From: Siphonodentalium dalli
Taxonomy: Eukaryota > Mollusca > Scaphopoda > Gadilida > Siphonodentaliidae
Assembly (NCBI GenBank): GCA_032622095.1
Contig: CP136061.1
Span: 21,948,991-22,012,990 of the forward strand
DNA: 64,000 bases
Direction of reading: 5' to 3'
Made by a program: the position numbers and the translations under genes
Part shown: piece by piece, positions 62,801-64,000 of the stretch
Layout: each line of letters begins with the position of its first letter
How positions within the stretch are numbered: the first letter of the stretch is position 1
The notes under the pieces: generated by a model
Told to the model about the DNA's origin: nothing
The model's database searches: none
The model's input: the letters and a program-made list of their open reading frames with translations, nothing else

Positions 62801-62984
62801 ATATTCATTATTATTGCACACAGGTTGATGATGAATGAGTCTAATATAAAACTTTTCAGATCGGTTCACAAAACAGGGAAGCTGGAGCCAGGCAAGAAGG
62901 GTGTTCTAATTTTAGGTGCTGGATATGTCAGTTTACCAGTGGTGGAGTACCTATCCAGACATCCTAACATCTGTGTCACGGTTG
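25872..62984 (+). CDS. AASS: AASS, lysine-ketoglutarate reductase / saccharopine dehydrogenase, partial gene (10 exons)
   Basis: Join of ten exons: 25872-26048, 30316-30468, 38530-38676, 39925-40003, 42559-42686, 53996-54270, 56347-56458, 60678-60737, 61995-62071, 62860-62984. All introns are GT-AG and the junction phases agree, giving 444 codons plus one base without a stop. The protein is the mitochondrial bifunctional enzyme that condenses lysine with 2-oxoglutarate to saccharopine and then oxidises it to glutamate and aminoadipate semialdehyde. The visible part covers most of the reductase domain (residues ~1-400 of this fragment) and the first nucleotide-binding motif of the dehydrogenase domain (GAGYVSLP). 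The N-terminal exon(s), with the targeting sequence, and about half the protein at the C-terminal end lie outside the window. I compared it with the vertebrate protein from memory, not by search; the match is collinear and strong in every exon. Confidence 0.95.
26200..30019. mobile_element. hAT-like non-autonomous element, 3.8 kb, 8-bp TSD
   Basis: Ends TAGGGCCTGACGAA and the inverse TTCGTTGGGCCCTA, with subterminal GAATCTCGAATCGAATC-type repeats at both ends. It is flanked by a perfect 8-bp duplication GCCTCAAC (26192-26199 and 30020-30027), as hAT transposases make. No transposase was recognised: the first kilobase (26300-27250) has only short unmatched open stretches, and the rest is a 160-bp tandem array. 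It must depend on a transposase elsewhere. The smaller element at 35872-36723 has closely related ends. Confidence 0.85.
27256..29850 (+). repeat. ~160-bp tandem array element (about 14 units)
   Basis: Starts GCTCAACTTTACTTTGTAAA and closes with the inverse AAGTTGAGC, apparently between TA dinucleotides. Units of 156-167 bp repeat CACGGGCTACAGGTCGTACC, TGTAGATGGGAACGAG, CATTTTGGGGTCATTCGG, CATGGCCGCCAGC and CTTTGTATGACTAAATCC. Alternate units end in either TTTACTCTTTGTATGAC or TTTCAAAATTCAATCC, so there is a two-type higher-order pattern. It is nested in the hAT-like element. The architecture recalls bivalve 'pearl'-type elements with ~160-bp cores; that link is inference. Open stretches on either strand are repeat artefacts. 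Confidence 0.85.
30316..30468 (+). CDS. AASS: AASS exon B: reductase domain, HHTPF motif
   Basis: 51 codons, phase 0 at both ends, after TTCTGTTTCAG and before GTAAGT. It reads [38 protein letters not shown] and [18 protein letters not shown] and the GHHTPF segment are highly conserved in lysine-ketoglutarate reductases and line the active-site cleft between the two subdomains. The polypyrimidine tract starts only about 10 bases after the remains of the MITE arm, so the acceptor has survived very close to transposon sequence. Confidence 0.95.
30630..30780. mobile_element. Palindromic MITE, family A, short form, 8-bp TSD
   Basis: 151-bp near-perfect palindrome from CAAGCCTTGAAATAGGGTGT to its inverse, hinge CCCGCTATGCGGG. 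The perfect 8-bp target duplication TTAAACAT sits at 30622-30629 and 30781-30788. This is the cleanest copy for defining the family. Confidence 0.9.
30789..31770. other. Intronic sequence with a G-tract
   Basis: AT-rich AASS intron between exons B and C. A G-run occurs at about 31185-31202. No gene or recognisable element seen. Confidence 0.4.
31779..31907. mobile_element. MITE family A, short asymmetric form, 8-bp TSD
   Basis: Ends CAAAGCCTTGAAATAGGGTG and ACCCTATTTCAAGGCTTG with target duplication CCCTCGTA (31771-31778 and 31908-31915). The left arm has lost part of the inner hairpin and keeps GCTGAGGCCTTAGTAGAATG, a trace of the long-form centre. Confidence 0.85.
31916..32359. other. Intronic sequence, nothing recognised
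   Basis: AT-rich, no open reading frame with a recognisable product, no repeat family identified. Confidence 0.4.
32362..32527. mobile_element. Small TA-flanked foldback element
   Basis: Ends CTCTCAGGTGCCTAA and inverse ATTAGTCATCTGAGAG between TA dinucleotides. The interior repeats AATAATAGTGATG in both orientations. Probably a mariner-type MITE, from the ends alone. Confidence 0.6.
32688..33147. mobile_element. piggyBac-like non-autonomous element, TTAA-flanked
   Basis: Ends CCCTTTCAGTGCCAGG and CCTGGCACTGAAAGGG, each directly against TTAA (32684-32687 and 33148-33151). TTAA duplication with CCC/GGG ends is the piggyBac signature. The interior has a strong hairpin at about 33035-33100 (ATTCTCTTATATATGCGAGG and inverse). 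The same hairpin occurs twice at 60075-60230. No transposase. Confidence 0.8.
33311..33550. mobile_element. Left part of a TTAA-type MITE (family of 60274-60602)
   Basis: AACCTCTTCACTGCTAATGA, then ATAACGGGAATATCA, GTTGAAAGGCTATTATC and GCACCAATCTCTGAGTTC follow the order of the complete copy at 60274-60602 but the right end is absent. Confidence 0.65.
33562..33722. repeat. ~160-bp inverted repeat (hairpin)
   Basis: TTACGGGACTCTTAGTGGTC, GGTGTCATGTGAG and TAATATTAGGCGAGGCC pair with GGCCGAGCCTAATATT, CTCACATGACACC and GACCACTAAGCGTCCCGTAA. This is a strong cruciform or RNA hairpin. A further weaker inverse pair (TTATTATGTCAG / CTGACATAATAAAG, 33720 and 34190) suggests it belongs to an element reaching ~34200. 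Confidence 0.7.
34200..35320. other. Intronic sequence; ACCGGTTAACC word cluster at 34870-34965
   Basis: Mostly AT-rich. Between about 34868 and 34965, ACCGGTTAACC and CAGGTTAACTGGTCAAC recur in both orientations, as do the subterminal repeats of the GAATCGAAT elements nearby. It may be a fragment of a related element. No gene. Confidence 0.4.
35327..35539. mobile_element. Palindromic MITE, family B, TA-flanked
   Basis: Complete 213-bp hairpin, CAGTAATGCCCTAAGTAATT to its inverse, with TA on both sides. The arm word is GATTTAGTCGGAAATATGGC. Confidence 0.85.
35685..35790. mobile_element. Truncated MITE family A
   Basis: GACATTTGCAGAATGAGGTC, CCAGAGGGTGAATTTAGTG and the inner hairpin arm ATAGCATCACTAAATTCAC are present; the right terminal arm is missing. 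Confidence 0.7.
35872..36723. mobile_element. hAT-like non-autonomous element, 852 bp, 8-bp TSD
   Basis: Ends TAGGGTCCTGCGAAT and ATTCGCAGGACCCTA, with arrays of TCGAATCGAATATCGAAT inside each end. It is flanked by a perfect 8-bp duplication TTCTACAA (35864-35871 and 36724-36731), which also fits the usual nTCTAnAn hAT target preference. The interior codes for nothing recognised. Ends are related to those of the 3.8-kb element at 26200-30019. Confidence 0.85.
36864..37285. mobile_element. TTAA-flanked MITE with AGGCCCACTTAA ends
   Basis: Ends AGGCCCACTTAATTTTTGAA and TTCGTAAATTAAGTGGGCCT with TTTAA on both sides (36859-36863, 37286-37290). The same terminal word bounds the 8-kb palindrome at 42776-50815, and both carry ATAGTTATTCCCCTTCCATT inside, so this is the short member of that family. 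Confidence 0.75.
37290..37880. other. Intronic sequence, nothing recognised
   Basis: AT-rich, no coding sequence or repeat family identified. Confidence 0.4.
37885..38446. mobile_element. Divergent hAT-like element with GAAT-rich ends
   Basis: Ends GGCCCCTGTGATTAG and ATATTCACAGGGGTC, with AAATCGAATAG and GAATATCGAGG-type words inside. It looks like a decayed relative of the element at 35872-36723; a target duplication is not visible. Confidence 0.45.
38530..38676 (+). CDS. AASS: AASS exon C: reductase Rossmann motif
   Basis: 49 codons, phase 0 at both ends, after TTCCTTCTAG and before GTATGT. It reads [37 protein letters not shown] and [20 protein letters not shown] is the nucleotide-binding glycine loop of the reductase half, and AVRDAGYE and MPKS.GP are family landmarks. 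The adjacent intron holds a C-tract element beginning about 100 bp downstream. Confidence 0.95.
38778..39430 (+). repeat. C-tract element with three ~171-bp units
   Basis: A ~34-base C-run is followed by GCAACGAAGTTAGGGGGGTA and a CCGTC-rich segment. Three direct units follow, sharing TTTTGTCCGAGCTTTTATTC, CTACATTTTTAGGTCAAT, TTAGTACCATGGGAACCTGT and GGAGTTATCCC. A shorter relative is at 54405-54645. Open frames here are repeat artefacts. Confidence 0.75.
39431..39924. other. Intronic sequence with a short repeat remnant
   Basis: CATATTTTGCCACGCCCCAG near 39597 matches the 3' tail of the elements at 40200-40297 and 51930-52350. The rest is AT-rich with no gene recognised. Confidence 0.45.
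39925..40003 (+). CDS. AASS: AASS exon D
   Basis: 26 codons plus one base (phase 0 in, phase 1 out), between TTTTTTAAAG and GTGAGC. It reads [20 protein letters not shown] then KISRIG; it continues the Rossmann helix after GSGNVSQ (vertebrate GAQAIFNELPCEYVEP). The final G joins CC of the next exon to make Ala. The acceptor has a modest pyrimidine tract. Confidence 0.93.
40195..40300 (+). repeat. 3' tail fragment of a dispersed repeat
   Basis: Contains CAATTTTCACCCAGAGTTAT, GGCCCTTT and GGCATATTTTGCCACTCCCT then GATGCTCTTGTTT, matching the end of the element at 51930-52350. Confidence 0.6.
40325..42558 (+). repeat. 72-bp minisatellite derived from the exon E splice acceptor
   Basis: About 30 direct units of 72 bp end exactly at the AASS exon starting at 42559. 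Each unit holds a branch-point-like ACTGATAAC or ACTAATAAT, the acceptor TGTATTACAG or TGTATTGCAG, and the start of the exon (CCACTAACAAGCTGTATGCT, then TGTGTATTGAGTAGAGAG) before a diverging GGTGATTTTAAC or GGTGGTTTTAAC. In the AASS frame each unit reads [15 protein letters not shown] and then a TGA or TAA stop. The array is most uniform at about 41450-42430 (CCAATAACAAG subtype). The unit next to the exon has GAGTCGAG, as in the real exon, so the array grew from this boundary. Long open frames on the - strand result only from the 72-bp length being a multiple of three. Confidence 0.95.
42559..42686 (+). CDS. AASS: AASS exon E, preceded by ~30 copies of its own acceptor
   Basis: Two bases completing Ala, then 42 codons, phase 0 out, donor GTCAGT. 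It reads [36 protein letters not shown] and VSTFSHK, matching the vertebrate segment [20 protein letters not shown]...HPERYISRF. Only this last copy of the acceptor leads into an uninterrupted frame: it has GTCGTGAGTCGAGAGGACCA where array units have GTATTGAGTAGAGAGGGT. How the spliceosome selects it over the upstream copies cannot be read from sequence. Confidence 0.95.
45030..45240 (+). repeat. Fragment of the ~160-bp repeat family
   Basis: AAAAACATGGCCGCCGGCTG, CTTGGATTTCACTC and TTTGTATGACTAAATCC match the core unit of the array at 27256-29850, here in the left arm of the 8-kb palindrome. Confidence 0.6.
45595..47345. repeat. Degenerate minisatellite at the centre of the 8-kb palindrome
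   Basis: Imperfect units of about 45-60 bp share GTGACTATATGGTCATGG, GTGAGGTGTATATGTATAC and similar words. The array is interrupted by the element at 45698-46259. Units are too diverged to count exactly. No coding role is evident. Confidence 0.75.
45698..46259. mobile_element. hAT-like element nested in the central minisatellite
   Basis: Ends AGTGTTCGCGCTG and CAGTGCGAACACT with TTGGCCAAAT / TTTGGCCAAATT words inside. Flanking 8-mers ATGTATAC (45690-45697) and AAGTATAC (46260-46267) agree at 7 of 8 positions, as an aged target duplication would, although TGTATAC also recurs in the minisatellite itself. 562 bp, no transposase. Confidence 0.6.
50820..51031. other. Intronic sequence, nothing recognised
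   Basis: Short AT-rich spacer between the 8-kb palindrome and the next MITE. Confidence 0.4.
51032..51247. mobile_element. Palindromic MITE, family B, TA-flanked
   Basis: Complete hairpin, CAGTAATGCCATAAGTAATC to GGGCATTACTG, TA on both sides. The hinge is CTCTCAGTGAGAG. Confidence 0.85.
51756..51865. mobile_element. MITE family A, shortest form, 8-bp TSD
   Basis: 110 bp from CAAGCCTTGAAATAGCGTGT to its inverse, with the left inner arm deleted. Both arms share the substitution AGCGTG / CACGCT (other copies have AGGGTG / CACCCT), a sign of arm-to-arm conversion. The target duplication GCCTTAAA is perfect (51748-51755, 51866-51873). Confidence 0.9.
51930..52352 (+). repeat. Dispersed repeat with two ~150-bp units
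   Basis: Head TATACGCCCATTTAAAAAAA, then two units sharing GAACTGAA..GAATGAAATTT, TATGTG.GTTTACTAGC, CTGCCAATTTTCA and CAGAGTT. It ends CGGGCATATTTTGCCCTGCC then GATGCTCTTGTT. Its tail recurs at 39590 and 40200. Confidence 0.65.
52517..52870. mobile_element. MITE family A, decayed long form
   Basis: Arms with TTTGCAGAATGAGGTCC and CCTCATTCTGCAAATGTCAG enclose the long-form centre in inverse orientation (GGAGACCTAGGATCA, AGAAACTGAACAGAAGGG). It is more diverged than the other copies and its outer ends are eroded. Confidence 0.65.
52960..53461 (+). mobile_element. Probable 3' end of a retroelement with (ATCCT)n tail
   Basis: The segment ends ATTGTAAATAAATTATCCTA followed by repeated TATCC, a short-repeat 3' tail of the kind seen on non-LTR retrotransposons and SINEs. 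A mirrored (AGGAT)n word occurs at 42710 with TTTATTTGCAATAGACAC. No reverse transcriptase sequence is recognisable here. Confidence 0.35.
53466..53850 (+). repeat. Two-copy ~207-bp tandem repeat rich in ATGTGTGCCATAATGTC
   Basis: AAAGCGACAAAATGTGTGCC begins both copies, about 207 bp apart, and both end TTACAAAGTGGCCCTAATAG. Inside, AAAATGTGTGCCATAATGTC and ACACATTTTGGC repeat several times in mirrored arrangement. The array ends about 145 bp upstream of AASS exon F. Confidence 0.75.
53996..54270 (+). CDS. AASS: AASS exon F: reductase C-terminal part, CDISAD motif
   Basis: 91 codons plus two bases (phase 0 in, phase 2 out), after GCAATTTCAG. It reads [14 protein letters not shown], then [59 protein letters not shown] and QNMNTE. 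IAPYT..LING.YW and CDISAD.GGSIEFM..CTTI are strongly conserved in lysine-ketoglutarate reductase and lie at its active site. The donor (AAAG|GTTCGC) is weak: G at +5 is kept out by C/G differences from GTRAGT. It is still the only GT that joins in frame to the next exon. Confidence 0.94.
54405..54645 (+). repeat. Short relative of the C-tract ~171-bp element
   Basis: ATTATGCCCCCTGTAATGAA, GGTGGTATATAGGAACCAGC and one unit (CTTGGCACAGATATTTAGTA, CCATGGGAACCTGCGCACCT) match the element at 38778-39430. Confidence 0.65.
54646..55655. other. Intronic sequence, nothing recognised
   Basis: Contains a 114-codon open stretch (54648-54992) on the + strand whose translation matches no family I know and has no splice-consistent link to AASS. 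I treat it as chance. No repeats identified. Confidence 0.4.
55660..55975 (+). repeat. ~32-bp minisatellite, about 9 copies
   Basis: Units of the form GAGTACCGTATATGCTATGT then GTTACCGGACAT repeat head to tail with point differences. Some units are shortened. It lies in the AASS exon F-G intron. Confidence 0.85.
56347..56458 (+). CDS. AASS: AASS exon G
   Basis: One base completing Ser, then 37 codons; phase 0 out, donor GTAAGA. It reads [20 protein letters not shown] then [17 protein letters not shown], matching the vertebrate segment [45 protein letters not shown] is a family signature near the end of the reductase half. The acceptor (GAAATGATTGTAG) has a poor pyrimidine tract, as does the donor upstream, so this intron has weak signals at both ends. 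Confidence 0.94.
56567..57316. mobile_element. piggyBac-like non-autonomous element, TTAA-flanked, 750 bp
   Basis: Ends CCCTTTGAACCCGAGAGACC and GACTTCAGGGTTCAAAGGG against TTAA (56563-56566, 57317-57320). GAGACCGGAATACCGGTCC occurs twice near the left end. The interior has a diverged ~180-bp duplication (words TTTGCGC, GTTTCTT.GCGCA, ATTT.GAGA). No transposase recognised; open stretches at 56571-56995 match nothing I know. Confidence 0.75.
57396..57850 (+). repeat. GTCCCCCGA-ended element with ~170-200-bp units
   Basis: Starts TGTCCCCCGAAAAATTTATA, followed by the inverse ATATACGGGGGAC, and closes TGTCGGGGGACA. Two units share ACCTTCATGGTGTAATCAAC, GATGTGCAACATGTATATAG and GAGTTATTAAC.CTTTT.GA. 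No gene. Confidence 0.7.
58101..59382 (+). repeat. GTCGAGTTTT-headed element with six ~160-bp units
   Basis: A head hairpin (AGTCGAGTTTTTTTCC, AAAACTCGACTTATAG) and a GGCGG-rich run precede six units at 150-160-bp spacing, each with CTCGTTAGCGCGATAACTTC, AACAAACGTTATCCGATTTG and GATAGAGTTATGGCCCTTAA. The tail is GAGACACAGCATCTCTGATG, CCACCTCTTGTTT. Coding potential is nil. Confidence 0.85.
59383..59763. other. Intronic sequence, nothing recognised
   Basis: AT-rich spacer with no gene or repeat family identified. Confidence 0.4.
59764..59978. mobile_element. Palindromic MITE, family B, TA-flanked
   Basis: Complete hairpin, CAGTAATGTCCTAAATAATT to GGGTATTACTG, TA on both sides; the loop carries a short AATGGTGAAAAGTGAG difference. 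Confidence 0.85.
60030..60269. mobile_element. Decayed TTAA-type element with ATATATAAGAGAATGCA hairpins
   Basis: CCCTTTCATGATGGG at the left and AGGAAGGG against TTAA at the right. Inside are two copies of the hairpin TCTTATATATGCGAGGC / GCATATATAAGAGAATGCA found in the element at 32688-33147. It shares its right TTAA with the next element. Confidence 0.55.
60274..60602. mobile_element. TTAA-flanked MITE, CCTCTTCGCTGCTA ends
   Basis: Ends CCTCTTCGCTGCTAAATAAC and GTCATAGCAGCGAAGAGG directly against TTAA (60270-60273, 60603-60606). 329 bp, no coding sequence. A left-part copy lies at 33311-33550. Confidence 0.8.
60678..60737 (+). CDS. AASS: AASS exon H
   Basis: 20 codons, phase 0 at both ends, after GAATTTTCAG and before GTAAGT. 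It reads [20 protein letters not shown], matching the vertebrate [20 protein letters not shown] that leads from the reductase half towards the linker. Short, but splice signals, phase and position agree. Confidence 0.92.
60738..61994. other. AASS intron H-I, no element recognised
   Basis: AT-rich, with a GA-microsatellite (next entry). A 78-codon open stretch at 60839-61075 matches no family I recognise. Confidence 0.4.
61826..61858 (+). repeat. (GA)n microsatellite
   Basis: GAGAGAGAGGGGAGAGAGAG-type run in the AASS exon H-I intron. Confidence 0.8.
61995..62071 (+). CDS. AASS: AASS exon I
   Basis: 25 codons plus two bases (phase 0 in, phase 2 out), after ATATTCCAG. It reads [20 protein letters not shown] then KAREV, matching vertebrate [24 protein letters not shown]. 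Two donors compete: GAA|GTGAGG and, five bases later, GTGAG|GTAGGT. Only the second keeps the frame into [19 protein letters not shown] of the next exon, so I end the exon at 62071. Confidence 0.9.
62248..62460. mobile_element. Palindromic MITE, family B, TA-flanked
   Basis: Complete 213-bp hairpin, CAGTAATGCTCTAATTAATC to AGAGCATTACTG, TA on both sides, in the AASS exon I-J intron (788 bp in total). Confidence 0.85.
62860..62984 (+). CDS. AASS: AASS exon J: start of saccharopine dehydrogenase domain
   Basis: One base completing Arg, 41 codons and one base (phase 2 in, phase 1 out), after AACTTTTCAG and before GTAAGG. It reads [31 protein letters not shown] and [18 protein letters not shown] is the GxGxxxxP nucleotide-binding loop of the saccharopine dehydrogenase half (vertebrate VLVLGSGYISEPVLEYL). 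An alternative acceptor 36 bp upstream (CACACAG|G) would add 12 in-frame residues; homology favours the one used here. The following exons are beyond the window. Confidence 0.94.
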
Positions 62985-63099
62985 GTAAGGAAACTAAAAT
63001 AATAATCACGGTCTCATGTAATGCTCAACCAATTAATTTCTCTGAGACACTTTTCAACAAAAATTTTGGAGATCTATTATAATCAGCATGTCCATCCGT

Positions 63100-63690
63100 G
63101 CTTGGGTCCATCCTCTGTCTATCATTTTCTCGCATGATAACTTGAGCAATATTCAACAGAAATTCTCTATATTTGGTACGTGGTTCCCATTTGAGATGAC
63201 ACAGCCCAAGTTTGAATGTGGTCACTGTCCGATGATTTTTTTACTAAGTTATGTCCCGTTTTAGAATTATAAATCACTGTTTTTGTGTTGTCCACATGGT
63301 AACTTGAACAATATTCAAGAGAAATCTTGATATTTGGTCTGTGGTTCACATTTTAGAAGATTCAGGCCAAGTTCAAATTTGGTCAAGGTCCAATAATTTT
63401 TGATGGAGTTACATATGCCCATTTTTCAACTTAGAAATCTCTGTTTTCGGGTTTTCCGCATAGTAACTAACTTTAGTTATATTCAACAGAATTTCTTGAC
63501 ATTTGGCACGTGGTTCTCTCATTTGAGAAAAGTTTTATTTTATTCCATTTAGAAAAAACATTTGTGTTTTCTCAATGATAAATTGAGCATTCTTCAAAAG
63601 AATCTCTTGATACTTGGTATGTGGCTCACCTTTGAGAACATGCAGGTCATCGTCTAGTTTGAGTCCAATTTGGCCAGAATTTGAATTATT
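63100..63690 (+). repeat. Degenerate ~120-165-bp tandem units
   Basis: Four related units share GATAACTTGAGCAATATTCA, CTTGATATTTGGTACGTGGT and GAGTTA..T..CC words. Same general architecture as the other 160-bp-core elements but a separate sequence family. Confidence 0.6.
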
Positions 63691-63699
63691 TGTTCTTTA

Positions 63700-64000
63700 A
63701 AAAAGCTAACGTCCCATAAAGTCACATACTTTTATAACTGAAAATAAATATTTTATAATGTTTTCTTGAAGAAGGGAATATTCATATAATAGTACATGTA
63801 TGATATAGACAGGGACCAGCCTAGACCAGATTTTCAGGGCGAAATGACTTCGCCCTACTATAAAAATAAGGCGAAGTGGCCGTTCTATAGGGCGAAGTGA
63901 GTCTACAAAATTTACATTGATCAGTACTACGACAGGAGTCGCTATAGAACGAAAATAGGAGAGATGTAATATGTCAATTAAACTTATGAAACAATGGTTG
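63700..64000. other. Intronic sequence to window end
   Basis: Holds GGGCGAAATGACTTCGCCCT and related GGCGAAGT words near 63837-63900, a small inverted repeat probably belonging to another element cut by the window edge. No exon seen. Confidence 0.4.

Noticed and set aside
62825-62859. Extended AASS exon J starting at the CACACAG acceptor
   Set aside because: It stays in frame and adds [11 protein letters not shown]-type residues, but these have no counterpart in the vertebrate protein, while the downstream TTTTCAG acceptor fits the alignment. It remains a possible alternative site.

Overview
The window is eukaryotic DNA from an invertebrate, most likely a bivalve mollusc. It has long introns with GT-AG boundaries, AT-rich intergenic sequence, a dense load of palindromic DNA transposons, and several element families with about 160-bp tandem cores of the kind known from bivalves. 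The species call is inference from repeat style and protein similarity; no search was run.

There is one recognisable host gene: AASS, the bifunctional lysine-ketoglutarate reductase / saccharopine dehydrogenase of lysine breakdown, on the + strand. Ten consecutive coding exons can be placed to the base: 25872-26048, 30316-30468, 38530-38676, 39925-40003, 42559-42686, 53996-54270, 56347-56458, 60678-60737, 61995-62071 and 62860-62984. Together they give 1333 coding bases (444 codons plus one base) in one unbroken frame. They run from the second part of the N-terminal reductase domain to the first Rossmann motif of the saccharopine dehydrogenase domain. The 5' exon(s), including the conserved N-terminus, and the rest of the dehydrogenase domain are not in the window.

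Layout. 1-7.6 kb: a degenerate FLYWCH-MULE transposase on the - strand, a 2.2-kb foldback, and clustered palindromic MITEs. 7.6-21.8 kb: one 14-kb satellite of 51/52-bp units with higher-order structure. 21.8-25.8 kb: foldback elements. 25.9-63 kb: the AASS exons, whose introns are packed with nested elements. The first complete intron is almost wholly a MITE split by a 3.8-kb hAT-like element that itself holds a roughly 14-copy 160-bp array. The exon E-F intron holds an 8-kb imperfect palindrome.

The most striking feature is a 72-bp minisatellite (40325-42558) directly upstream of the exon at 42559. Its unit is a copy of that exon's own branch-point region, 3' splice site and first ~37 coding bases, so about 30 decoy acceptors stand in front of the real one. 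A second AASS exon (25872) has its acceptor duplicated once, 75 bp upstream.
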